NCBI RefSeq assembly: GCF_007795095.1
Contig: NZ_CP042218.1
Span: 1,116,001-1,180,000 of the forward strand
Source of the DNA: Luteimonas granuli
GTDB taxonomy: Bacteria; Pseudomonadota; Gammaproteobacteria; Xanthomonadales; Xanthomonadaceae
Reading direction: 5' to 3'
Length of the DNA: 64,000 nt
Positions 51,263-61,562 of the stretch are shown piece after piece. The stretch's first letter is position 1. Each line of letters begins with the position of its first letter. The translations under genes were made by a program, and so were the position numbers. Under the pieces are notes generated by a model that searched no databases, was not told the origin of the DNA, and saw only the letters and a program-made list of their open reading frames with translations.

Positions 51263-54017
51263 GCGGGAAGGCATGGACGCCTGGAAGCAGGCCGATGCGC
51301 TGTTCGACCAGTGGCTCGACATCGAGGCCGCCGGCCGCGAGGCCTGGCTGGCGGCGCGCGACACGGACCCGGGCGTGCGCGCGCGGCTGCAGCGGCTGAT
51401 CGACGCGCACCTCCGGCCGAGCGCCGTCCTGGCCACGCCCGCCTCGGACCTGTCGGGCGTGCGCCTGGGCAACTGGACGCTGGAATCCGAACTCGGCCGC
51501 GGTGGCATGGCCGTGGTCTATCGCGCCTCGCGCAGCGACGGCATCGCCCGCCAGGATGCCGCGCTGAAGGTGCTGACCGTGGGCGCGCTGGGCGCCACCG
51601 GGCGCGACCGCTTCCAGCGCGAGGCCGAGATCCTGGCCCGCCTCAACCACCCCAACATCACCCCGCTGATCGATTCAGGCACGGGCCCCGACGGCACCTG
51701 CTGGCTGGCGATGCCGCTGGTCGAGGGCCAGCGCATCGACGCCTGGTGCGACAGCCACCGCCTGGACGCGCGCGGCGTCGCCAGGCTGTTCCTGCAAGTC
51801 TGCGATGCGGTGGCCTTCGCCCATCGCAACCTGGTGATCCACCGTGACCTGAAGCCGTCGAACGTGCTGGTGGAGGCCGACGGCCACGTCCGGCTGCTGG
51901 ACTTCGGCATCGGCCAGTTCGCCGACGCCGAAGGCGAGTGCACGCAGACGCTCTGGCGCGCGCTGACGCCGGGCTATGCCGCGCCGGAACAGCTGCACGG
52001 TGCCCTGCCCACCACCGCGATCGACATCTATGGCCTGGGTGCGCTGCTGCACCGGCTGCTGACCGGGCGCACGCCGCGATCCTCGGATGAGCGCGCGATC
52101 ACCACGCGACCTTCGGCGCTGGTGCGCGCCAGCGGTGATGCATACCACCGCCACTACACGCCACTGAAGAACGATCTCGACCGGGTGCTGTTGAAGGCAC
52201 TGGCCGAGGAGCCCGAGCGCCGCTACCACTCCGTCGAAGCCTTCGCGGACGATCTGCGGCGCTGGCTGGACGGCCGGCCGGTGATGGCACGGCAGCCGGG
52301 CATGGCGTACCGCGCGCGCAAGTTCGTCGGCCGCAACAAGGTCGGCGTTGCCGCCGCGGTGCTGGTGGCGGCCAGCCTGGCCGCCGGCCTCGGCGCGACC
52401 CTCTGGCAGGCGCGCGAGGCTCGCCTGGAAGCCGAGCGGGCACTGGCCGCGCGCAATTTCATGGTCCAGCTGTTCGAGGCCAGCGACCCGGACGTGGCCC
52501 AGGGCCGCGTGATCACCGCGCGCGAACTGCTCGACCAGGGCGCGCACCAGATCCGCACCGCCTTCCCGGACACACCGCACCTGCGCACCGAGATGCTGCT
52601 CCTGCTTGGCGAGCTGTATCGCAGGATCGGCGAGCTGGAGGCTGCGGCGCCGCTGGTGCGGGAAGGCGCGGAGCTGGCCGGCATCCACGGCGATGGGAAG
52701 CAGCTGCTGCAGGCGAAGCTCGGCCTCGCCGGTCTCCACATGAGCGAACTGCGCCACGAGGAGGCCGTGGCGGAGTTCGAACAGGCGGAGGCCCTCCTTG
52801 CCTCGACGGGAAAGGTGCCGGGCCCCGAGCATGGCCGGATGCTGGTCGACCTGGGCGCCTCCCTGGCCTCCACGGGGCAGGTGCCCGCCGCGATCGGGCG
52901 CCTCGAGGCCGCGCTGGAGCTCGCACGGCGACACGATGTCTCCGACGAAACACTTTTCTCCTACCTCTTCGCGCTGGCTTCCACCCTCGACATGTTCGGT
53001 ACGGGGCAGGCGCAGCGTGCGGACGACCTGTTGCGCGAAGCCCTGTCGCTGCAATCCATCGACAGCATGTCCCCCTCGCGCCGGCTGCCGGTCCACACCA
53101 CGCTGTTCGGGCTCGCACTGGAGCGGGGCGACCTGGAGGAGGCACACGCGCAGGCGGACCAGGCCGTCGAGCTGACCAGGCTGATCCATGCGCCGACGCA
53201 TCCCGAGCAGGCCGTGGTGCGCATCAACGTGGCACTGGCGCTGCTGCACATCGGTCGACTGGGCGAGGCGGAAGCACGGTTGCGCGAGGCGCTTGCGCTC
53301 CAGGAAGCCATCGATCCGGAGGGCCGTACTCCCCTGCGGGCAGGCACGTACCACAACCTGGCGCTGGCGCTGGAGCTGGCCGAACGCGACGAAGAGGCCG
53401 AGCCCTTCAGCTCCGGCGCCCGCGAGATGGCCCTGGAGCAGTACGGCCCGCAGGACATGCACTTCGCCATCGCCACCACCAACCTCGGCAACCTCTACCG
53501 CCGGCTGGGCCGCTTCGACGAGGCCGAGCCGCTGCTTGAGGAATCGCTGACGCTGCGGCGAAATCTCCTCGGCGATGCACATCCCCAGGTGGGGCACACC
53601 ATCCTCCAGTTGTCACTGCTCCGGCTGGACCAGGGCCGGGCCGCCGAGGCGCTCGCTTTCGTGGACGAAGCGCTTGCCGTGTACGCGAAGGCCGAGTACC
53701 ACGATCCACGAAGGGTTGCCGTCGCCGAGGTGCAGCGCGCCCGCGCCCTGGCGAAGTTGGGCCGTGTGCAGGAGGCGGCCGGAATCTTCGACCGCGTCGT
53801 CACCGAAGCCCGCGCCGCGGGCGTCGACAATGGCACGCAGTGGGTGCGGACGCTGGCTGCGCGGGCGGACTTCATGGACGCGTACCGGCCCGCGCTGGCG
53901 CGCCCGGCGATCACCGAGGCCTTCGAGGCCTATTCGCGGACCTTCGGCGAGGACCACCCCGGAACCCGGCGCTACGCCGCGCGGGCATCGGGGTCGGCCG
54001 AGGCTCCGGCGCACTGA
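51255..54017 (+). CDS. transmembrane Ser/Thr protein kinase with TPR-type sensor region (module 2)
   Basis: 920 residues. Helical lead (1-70), kinase domain (about 73-345) with GRGGMAVVYR, Lys105 in AALKVLTVG, VIHRDLKPSNVLVE (Asp198), DFG at 216-218 and GYAAPEQ at the activation segment end. A membrane helix lies at about 363-382, and about 535 residues of TPR-like repeats follow (RRIGELEAAAPLVREGAEL, LGNLYRRLGRFDEAEPLLEESLTLRRNLLG is a textbook kinesin-light-chain-like repeat). Catalytically intact. Same build as the module 1 kinase but clearly diverged, so an old duplication or separate acquisition. Confidence 0.93.
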   Translation: MAEREGMDAWKQADALFDQWLDIEAAGREAWLAARDTDPGVRARLQRLIDAHLRPSAVLATPASDLSGVRLGNWTLESELGRGGMAVVYRASRSDGIARQDAALKVLTVGALGATGRDRFQREAEILARLNHPNITPLIDSGTGPDGTCWLAMPLVEGQRIDAWCDSHRLDARGVARLFLQVCDAVAFAHRNLVIHRDLKPSNVLVEADGHVRLLDFGIGQFADAEGECTQTLWRALTPGYAAPEQLHGALPTTAIDIYGLGALLHRLLTGRTPRSSDERAITTRPSALVRASGDAYHRHYTPLKNDLDRVLLKALAEEPERRYHSVEAFADDLRRWLDGRPVMARQPGMAYRARKFVGRNKVGVAAAVLVAASLAAGLGATLWQAREARLEAERALAARNFMVQLFEASDPDVAQGRVITARELLDQGAHQIRTAFPDTPHLRTEMLLLLGELYRRIGELEAAAPLVREGAELAGIHGDGKQLLQAKLGLAGLHMSELRHEEAVAEFEQAEALLASTGKVPGPEHGRMLVDLGASLASTGQVPAAIGRLEAALELARRHDVSDETLFSYLFALASTLDMFGTGQAQRADDLLREALSLQSIDSMSPSRRLPVHTTLFGLALERGDLEEAHAQADQAVELTRLIHAPTHPEQAVVRINVALALLHIGRLGEAEARLREALALQEAIDPEGRTPLRAGTYHNLALALELAERDEEAEPFSSGAREMALEQYGPQDMHFAIATTNLGNLYRRLGRFDEAEPLLEESLTLRRNLLGDAHPQVGHTILQLSLLRLDQGRAAEALAFVDEALAVYAKAEYHDPRRVAVAEVQRARALAKLGRVQEAAGIFDRVVTEARAAGVDNGTQWVRTLAARADFMDAYRPALARPAITEAFEAYSRTFGEDHPGTRRYAARASGSAEAPAH

Positions 54018-54094
54018 CCTGGCGGTGTCGCGCCGGGTGGCGGTTCCCGCCCCCGGATCTCGAATGTTGATGCTCGGACCCCAGGAGCATCCGC

Positions 54095-55282
54095 ATGGAT
54101 ACCCGTATCAGCCCTGTTTCCGCCGCCGTCGCCGCCGGGCTTTCCGGCCTGGCGGCGCTGGTGGTGCCGCATCCCGCCGCCGCCCAGAAGGCCGAACTCC
54201 ACGTCGAAGTCGCCACCCACACCCTGCCTGGCATGGGCGGGATGGGCGCGCTCGGCCGCCTGGCCGGCAACATGGCCGGCGGCACCGCCGCCTACGGGCA
54301 GGCCCGCCATCCCGGCATGCCCGGCCGCTACCTGGACATCGCGCTGGACAACACGCGCAAGCCCGGATCGCCCGCCACGCAGGCGATCCCGAAGGATCTT
54401 CGCCTGGGCAAGGCGCTGGACCTGCTGCCGCCCGAGCAGCGCGTGGCCACCGCCCCGGGCGTCAGCGACGGCAGCATCCCGGGCCTGGCCCAGGACAGCA
54501 ACTACGAGGTGCGCTTCTACTGGGGCTGCGGCGAAGAGGCGCGCAAGGGCCAGCCGCGCAAGTTCACAGTGACCGTGCGCAACGGCAGGCAGTCCATGTC
54601 GGGCAGCGCGCCGCAGCCGCGTGCGGTGCCGAAGCTGGGCGTCGAGTCCGATCCCCGTTACGCGCTCTGGCCCAACCAGTCGAGCCGCAAGACGGTCCCG
54701 GGCAAGGCCTCGCTGGTTGGCGCCCACAGCGTGACCGGCGACGGCCTGTCCCGTCCCATCGACTTCCGGATCGACCCCGCGCAGGACTTCATGCCCGAGC
54801 TCGAGCTCAGGAGCGGCGGCGAGGCGGCGCAGGGCATCAGCCTGGACTGGAACCCCGTCGACGGCGCCCGCGCCTACTTCATCCACGCCATGGGCATGGA
54901 CGGCGACGTGGTGGTGATGTGGAGCAGCTCCGAGGATGGCTACGCCGGCCCCGAACTGATGTCCTACCTGCCCGGCAACACGATCTCGCAGTGGCTGGGC
55001 AAGGGCACGCTGCTCTCGCCCGGAACGCGCCGCTGCGCCATCCCGAAGGAGATCTTCGCGGCCCACCCGATGGTGCAGATGATCGCCTATGGCGACACCC
55101 GCACCATCGAGGGCGACGAATGGCGCGTCCACCTGCGCAACAAGTCCACCGCGATGCTGATGGGCGCAGGCATGGGTGCAGGCATGTCCGCGGAGCCGGT
55201 CGAAGACAGCGCCAAGGATTCCGCGAAGGATTCCGCCAGGGACGCCGCCAAGGGCCTGCTGCGCGGACTGCTGCGCCGGTGA
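54095..55282 (+). CDS. exported protein of unknown function (module 2)
   Basis: 395 residues with a signal peptide (LSGLAALVVPHPAAAQ, cut about 31). The mature part has a Gly/Met-rich start, a segment YEVRFYWGCGEEARKGQPRKFTV, a fibronectin/Ig-like stretch GISLDWNPVDGARAYFIHAMGM and the end-domain YGDTRTIEGDEWRVHLRNKSTAM, then Met-Gly repeats and a charged tail with repeated KDSA units. I do not recognise the family. RBS CAGGAGC before ATG 54095; 77 bp after kinase 2 and same strand, so a probable output or partner of the module. Confidence 0.8.
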   Translation: MDTRISPVSAAVAAGLSGLAALVVPHPAAAQKAELHVEVATHTLPGMGGMGALGRLAGNMAGGTAAYGQARHPGMPGRYLDIALDNTRKPGSPATQAIPKDLRLGKALDLLPPEQRVATAPGVSDGSIPGLAQDSNYEVRFYWGCGEEARKGQPRKFTVTVRNGRQSMSGSAPQPRAVPKLGVESDPRYALWPNQSSRKTVPGKASLVGAHSVTGDGLSRPIDFRIDPAQDFMPELELRSGGEAAQGISLDWNPVDGARAYFIHAMGMDGDVVVMWSSSEDGYAGPELMSYLPGNTISQWLGKGTLLSPGTRRCAIPKEIFAAHPMVQMIAYGDTRTIEGDEWRVHLRNKSTAMLMGAGMGAGMSAEPVEDSAKDSAKDSARDAAKGLLRGLLRR

Positions 55283-55324
55283 CCGGTGCCCGCGTCACCC
55301 CACCACGCACATCACGGAAGCAAC

Positions 55325-58303
55325 ATGGACACTGACTGGAAGCAGGCCATCACGCGTGTCGCACGTGCTGCCGGAGCGCTCCTCTGGCTCGTGGGCAGGC
55401 ACCTGTACGCGCTGCTGCTCGCGACGGGACGATTCATCGTGCAGCGGGCGATCCCGGCCGGTTGGCATTGGCTGCGTGGAACGGCATGGCCTGGACTGCG
55501 GCGCTTCTACCTGTGGCTGCCGCACCGGCGGAAGGTGGTGGCGGGCGCTGCGGCGACCGCGACCATCGTGCTCGCCGTCCTCCTCCTGCGGTCGACCCCG
55601 GAGCCATCCACGCAGCCCTCCGGACCGGCGACGCTTGCCTTCGCGCCGGTCGAAGCCGCACCCGCCGCGCCGGTGTTCCTGTCCGGCGTGGAGATCGCAC
55701 CCGGCATGGAGTTCGAGGTGCGGATCGGCGGTGAAGTGGTCGCCTCGCAGCGCCTCGCCGACGGTCGCGTGCAGACGCATGTGCCGGTCACCTTCGGCCA
55801 GGACGGCTGGCCCATCGCACCGCGCGGTGAGCAGGCGATCGAACTGCGCAGCGGCGACGCCCTGCTCGCGAGGAGCAAGGGCGGCATCCGCGTGCTCGAA
55901 CTCCAGCGCGCGCCGGGCACGACCGCGAAGGTGCAGCAATCGCTGGACACCATCGTCGCCGGATACGAACTGATCTTCGAGACCCTGCCCGCGCAGGACG
56001 ACCGGGAGATGGCCCACCGCCGCGCGGTGATGGCGATGCTGAAGGGACTGGTCAGCGAGGGTGACCGGTCGCTGGCCGCCGTGCTTGCAGGCAATTCTCC
56101 CTGGCTCGAGGGTGCCGCCGCCGACCTCGAACTGACGGACGCGCTGCTGGCATCGAGCGGAGTCGCCGGCCACTACGCGGCCAGGGCCGCGGTGTTCCGG
56201 GGGCCGGGCCAGGTCGCGGCCGGTGCCGCCCTGCCCATGTCACTGGGACTGCCGCCCCTGCCGACGGGCCCGCGGTGCCGGCAGGGCGGCAAGGCCTTCG
56301 AGCTGGCCTGCCAGATGCAGGCGCATGGCCTGATCACCGACCTCTCGCAGGCCTACATCAAGCCCACGGCCGATACCTACGCCGACTCGATCGGCATCGC
56401 GCTGGGTGCACTTGGCCTGGACCCGGTCACCAGCGAGCTGATGGACAAGTACGCCAACAAGGCCATGGTCGTGCACCAGATCACCAGCGCCCTGCTGAGC
56501 GTGGTGAACTTCACGATGGAGAAGATCGCGCCGTCCCTGCTGCCTTCGGTCCTCGGCCGCTTCGAGCTCGAGGTCCATCCCACGCTGATCCGCAAGGGCG
56601 ACATGACGAAGTCGCGGCTGATGGTGGAGGCACGCAACCAGCCCCAGACCATCACGGCCAACGACCTGGTGGACCTGGTGAAGTCCGTCCTCGGCCTGCC
56701 GAAGCTCAGCGCGCGCTTCGAGGGGCAGATCACCAAGGTCGGCTTCTTCGTCATCGACCTGTACATGATGGCGCTGCGGCAGTGGGGCGTCGAGCCACCG
56801 CGGGGCATGAACCCGGATGTGTTCACCATGCCCGCACGGACCTGGGGGCCGCTCGAAGTCGACAGCGCCGACCTGGTGACGCTCTTCAGCTACGACCCGG
56901 GCGTGCTTGCACCGCGCGAAGAGGACCTCGAATGGCTGGGCACGGCCACCGGCGTCGCGAAGGTGCGGATGATGCCGCGCGGCGGCGGGCGCGGAAAAGT
57001 CCTGGTCGACAACACCCTGTGCTGGGGCTGCGTCTGGAGCGGCGGCGCATTCGGCACGGAGATGCCGGAAGCCTCCGAGGAGGTGGCGGTCGACATTGCG
57101 TTCAAGGCGCTGCAGCCGCGCGGCCGCGCGCCCCACCGCACCTCGCTGCAGTGGACGCTGCCGCGGCGCGAGGACGGCAGCCCCGTTCCCTGCACGATCG
57201 ATTTCGGCGATGGCTCGCAGCCTGAGCGGATTCCGGACTGCACGGACACGGACCAGGTCAGGCACGAGTTCCAGCACACCTCGCGGCTCGAGGAGGGCGG
57301 CGCGTGGAAGCCGACCCTGCGCATCGACGGCAGCGACATGAAGAGCGAGACGGAAGTGTTCACCGACTGGAGCTTCTTCGGCTCGCCGGACTCGGGACAG
57401 GCACCGGTGGATGCCAGGTTCTCCTGGAACGTGCCGTGGCCGCCGGACCGCAAGGCCCCGGCCTGCGAGTTCGATCCGGGCGACGGCTCGAAGCGGCAGC
57501 GCTTCGACGACTGCCTCGCAACCACGCACACCACGCAGACCTTCGAGCGCCGGGGCAGTTTCGCACCGCAGCTGACGCTCATCCATGACGGCCGCCGCGA
57601 CTGGCTCACCGCACCGGTGTCGGTCGCCGCCGAGGGCAGCTGCGACGAGGACCTGCTGAAGGCCAAGGCCTGGACCGGGACGGTGTCGTACACCCATTCG
57701 CGCGATGTCTGGAATGCAAGGAGCGATCACCACGTCAAGTACAACCATCGGGTCAGCCTGGACGCCGAGATGGAGGAGCGCACCCGCCGCGAGTTCCGGG
57801 GTGACGACTATCTCGTGCAGTACTACAGTCCTCTGCCCCGCGGCACCGCGAGCATCGACTTCACATACCACAGCTATACCGGCGGAACGCTATCGTCCTA
57901 CGACACGTTCAACGGACAGGGCGCGCTGAAGCGCCAGGAGCCGGACATGTCCGAGGAAGGCTCGATGCTGACCCTGATCCTGGACGCACGCAGGTGCATC
58001 TACCAGTTCCACCTGCAGGCGGAGGTCCACGGCTCGGGGCAGCGCTGGAACAGCCTGGGCGACAAGACAGAGGACTACAGCGGCTACCGCTGGATCAACA
58101 CGGTCTGGTACGAGGGAGAGATCACGTCGTCCGCGTCCATCAGCGGCTCGGCAGCCATTCCGGTACGGAGCAAGGACGATATCCATGATCCGCAGGTCGA
58201 CACGCCCATCTGGGTGGCGGAGCTGGACTTCGTGTCCGGCGCCTTGGGCGGAAATGGCCTTGGGACGACCACCGTCAACTGGAGCTTCCGGCCCGCCGAC
58301 TGA
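55325..58303 (+). CDS. large membrane-anchored protein with PKD-like segments (module 2)
   Basis: 992 residues. A cytosolic amphipathic lead (1-70), one membrane helix (VVAGAAATATIVLAVLLL, about 75-92), then an extracytoplasmic part: a beta-rich segment (GVEIAPGMEFEVRIGG), a helical block (about 200-420), and two PKD-like domains recognisable by DFGDGSQPERIPDC and EFDPGDGSKRQRFDDC (about 640 and 725), each with a nearby Cys, then a C-terminal beta-rich domain ending SFRPAD. Family unknown. Type II membrane topology is predicted. Start is 42 bp after the preceding gene, same strand; the run ends at a bidirectional hairpin. Confidence 0.8.
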   Translation: MDTDWKQAITRVARAAGALLWLVGRHLYALLLATGRFIVQRAIPAGWHWLRGTAWPGLRRFYLWLPHRRKVVAGAAATATIVLAVLLLRSTPEPSTQPSGPATLAFAPVEAAPAAPVFLSGVEIAPGMEFEVRIGGEVVASQRLADGRVQTHVPVTFGQDGWPIAPRGEQAIELRSGDALLARSKGGIRVLELQRAPGTTAKVQQSLDTIVAGYELIFETLPAQDDREMAHRRAVMAMLKGLVSEGDRSLAAVLAGNSPWLEGAAADLELTDALLASSGVAGHYAARAAVFRGPGQVAAGAALPMSLGLPPLPTGPRCRQGGKAFELACQMQAHGLITDLSQAYIKPTADTYADSIGIALGALGLDPVTSELMDKYANKAMVVHQITSALLSVVNFTMEKIAPSLLPSVLGRFELEVHPTLIRKGDMTKSRLMVEARNQPQTITANDLVDLVKSVLGLPKLSARFEGQITKVGFFVIDLYMMALRQWGVEPPRGMNPDVFTMPARTWGPLEVDSADLVTLFSYDPGVLAPREEDLEWLGTATGVAKVRMMPRGGGRGKVLVDNTLCWGCVWSGGAFGTEMPEASEEVAVDIAFKALQPRGRAPHRTSLQWTLPRREDGSPVPCTIDFGDGSQPERIPDCTDTDQVRHEFQHTSRLEEGGAWKPTLRIDGSDMKSETEVFTDWSFFGSPDSGQAPVDARFSWNVPWPPDRKAPACEFDPGDGSKRQRFDDCLATTHTTQTFERRGSFAPQLTLIHDGRRDWLTAPVSVAAEGSCDEDLLKAKAWTGTVSYTHSRDVWNARSDHHVKYNHRVSLDAEMEERTRREFRGDDYLVQYYSPLPRGTASIDFTYHSYTGGTLSSYDTFNGQGALKRQEPDMSEEGSMLTLILDARRCIYQFHLQAEVHGSGQRWNSLGDKTEDYSGYRWINTVWYEGEITSSASISGSAAIPVRSKDDIHDPQVDTPIWVAELDFVSGALGGNGLGTTTVNWSFRPAD

Positions 58304-58329
58304 GGCCGCAGGCCCGACACGCTCCAACA

Positions 58330-58361
58330 GGAAAGCCCCCGCATCGCTGCGGGGGCTTTCC
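58330..58361. terminator. bidirectional terminator between module 2 and groEL
   Basis: A perfect 14-bp stem GGAAAGCCCCCGCA/TGCGGGGGCTTTCC (58330-58343, 58348-58361, TCGC loop) between convergent genes. Plus side reads CTTTCCCTTTAC and minus side CTTTCCTGTT, so it may serve both. Confidence 0.85.
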
Positions 58362-58392
58362 CTTTACTGCGTTGACACGGGGCTGGCGTGGA

Positions 58393-60054
<1,662 letters not shown>

Positions 60055-60101
60055 TCAGTGGAGTGGGGTCGGAACCGGGATTGCGGTGCGCTTCGGAGCG
60101 C

Positions 60102-60389
60102 TCAGCCGACGATGGCGAGGATGTCGTCCTCGCGCACGATCTTGTATTCGGTGCCCTCGTGCTTGTACGCCGAGCCGGAGTACTGGCCGTAGATGACCTT
60201 GTCGCCGACCTTCACCTTCGGCGCGCGCAGGCTGCCGTTGTCCAGCGCCTTGCCCTCGCCGACGGCGACCACTTCGCCCTTCGTGGGCTTTTCCTTGGCG
60301 TTGTCGGGAATGACGATGCCGCCGGCGGTGACTTCGTCGGCTTCGATCGGCTTGACGACCACGCGGTCGTAGAGCGGCTTCAGGTTCAT
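60102..60389 (-). CDS. groS: co-chaperonin GroES
   Basis: 95 residues, standard length, beginning [19 protein letters not shown] with the mobile loop [25 protein letters not shown]. It starts at the ATG at 60389 rather than earlier in-frame ATGs. First gene of groESL, 68 bp before groEL. No CIRCE element; a 6-bp inverted repeat TTTGTT-GG-AACAAA lies at 60413-60426. Confidence 0.97.
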   Translation of the reverse strand: MNLKPLYDRVVVKPIEADEVTAGGIVIPDNAKEKPTKGEVVAVGEGKALDNGSLRAPKVKVGDKVIYGQYSGSAYKHEGTEYKIVREDDILAIVG

Positions 60390-60490
60390 GGCAATCCTCA
60401 TAAGTGATTGATTTTGTTGGAACAAATGGCAAATCGGTCGCGAAGTCTAGCAGTCGGCCCTGCCGAGTGCCAGAACGCGCGCCGCGAAAA

Positions 60491-60506
60491 CCCGGCAAGG
60501 GCCGGG
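60491..60506 (-). terminator. terminator after the pagL-like gene
   Basis: Minus strand CCCGGC-CCTT-GCCGGG followed by TTTTCG (complement of 60490-60487). It lies between the PagL-like gene and groES, so groES promoters probably sit downstream of it. Confidence 0.55.
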
Positions 60507-60547
60507 ATGCCCCCTAGGTGGAGTCGTTCAACGGGGATTCAAGGGGC

Positions 60548-61048
60548 TCAGAAGCGCCAGGCGCCGACCAGCATGGTCTCGCCGCGGTTGGGGCTGTGCA
60601 GGCTGGCGTTGGAGATGTGGCGCAGGAGCAGCGAGAAGCGGTCCCACCGCCAGCCGGCGGTGGTGACGAACTGCGGGTCGCCGGACAGCGCGTCGGTCTC
60701 GCCGGACTGGGCGCCGACGCCGGCGCCCAGCGTCAGGCCGTTGTCGGTGCGCTCGTAGCGCAGGCCGGCGAAGCCGACCGTGACGCTGTCGGCCAGGTCT
60801 CGGCCGGGGACGTGGCCGCGGCCATCGACGTGGATCGCGCCCACTTCGGCACGGATCACGGCCTTCTCCATCGACCCGAGACGGGGAAGCCACGCGACCG
60901 AGGCGACGCCGGTGGATTCGTTGTCGGTGGTGAAGGAGGCGCCGGCAGCGACCTCGACGTTGGACGCGGCCAGCGCCGGCAACGACGCCGACGCCAGGGC
61001 CAGCGCCAGGCCGGCGCGCAGCGCGGCAGAGCGGTGGGGAACCTGCAT
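60548..61048 (-). CDS. PagL-type lipid A deacylase (acyloxyacyl hydrolase family)
   Basis: 166 residues: signal peptide (LALALASASLPALA-A, cut about 25), then a beta-barrel of about 140 residues. The PagL catalytic signature H-x-S-N is in RHISNASLHSPNRG (His/Ser about 138-140), and the C-terminus ends with the outer-membrane Phe (LVGAWRF). PagL removes a 3-O-acyl chain from lipid A. The chosen ATG (61048) gives a normal signal; the open frame upstream is non-coding-like. Confidence 0.85.
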   Translation of the reverse strand: MQVPHRSAALRAGLALALASASLPALAASNVEVAAGASFTTDNESTGVASVAWLPRLGSMEKAVIRAEVGAIHVDGRGHVPGRDLADSVTVGFAGLRYERTDNGLTLGAGVGAQSGETDALSGDPQFVTTAGWRWDRFSLLLRHISNASLHSPNRGETMLVGAWRF

Positions 61049-61232
61049 GGGGGAAACACCTGATGAACGGGCGGGGGAGGGGCGACAAGGATAAGGGCCC
61101 GGCAACTCCCTCGTTGTGCAGGCATCCGGAATGGTGCGTCCCCCGCGCGGGCCGCAGCGTGCCGGGGACACCGGCACCCGGGCGTCGGCGGTCCGCTACC
61201 CTATCGGACGTCCGACCCATCTCTTCGCGCCC

Positions 61233-61562
61233 ATGACCGTTCTTCTGTGCCACTGCACCTGTCCCGACGTCCGGAGCGCCGACGCGATCGCGAGCGCCCT
61301 GGTCGAGGAGCGCCTGGCCGCCTGCGCGAGCGTGCAGCCGGGGATGGCCTCGGTGTACCGCTGGCAGGGCCGCATCGAGCGCGCGGAAGAGGTCCTGCTG
61401 CTGGTCAAGACCACGCGCGACCGCCTGGCGGCACTGACGGCGCGCATCCAGGCCCTGCATCCCTACGATCTGCCCGAGATCATGGCCTTCGAGACCGTCG
61501 GCGGCTCCGCTCCCTGGCTCGACTGGGTCGAGGCGGAAACGCGCGCGGAGCCCGTGGCATGA
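61233..61562 (+). CDS. cutA: divalent-cation tolerance protein CutA
   Basis: 109 residues. CutA trimer pattern: TCPDVRSADAIASALVEERLAACASVQPGMASVYRWQGRIERAEEVLLLVKTT, HPYDLPEIMAFETVGGSAPWLDWV. It precedes dsbD with a 4-nt overlap (ATGA), a common proteobacterial cutA-dsbD pair. Confidence 0.96.
   Translation: MTVLLCHCTCPDVRSADAIASALVEERLAACASVQPGMASVYRWQGRIERAEEVLLLVKTTRDRLAALTARIQALHPYDLPEIMAFETVGGSAPWLDWVEAETRAEPVA

Noticed and set aside
60514..60543. A heat-shock-like promoter CTTGAA-N16-CCACCTAG before groES
   Set aside because: It lies upstream of a terminator-like hairpin (60491-60506), so a transcript from it would be stopped before groES; the match may be chance.
60390..60547. CIRCE operator for HrcA
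   Set aside because: No TTAGCACTC-N9-GAGTGCTAA or close variant seen upstream of groES.
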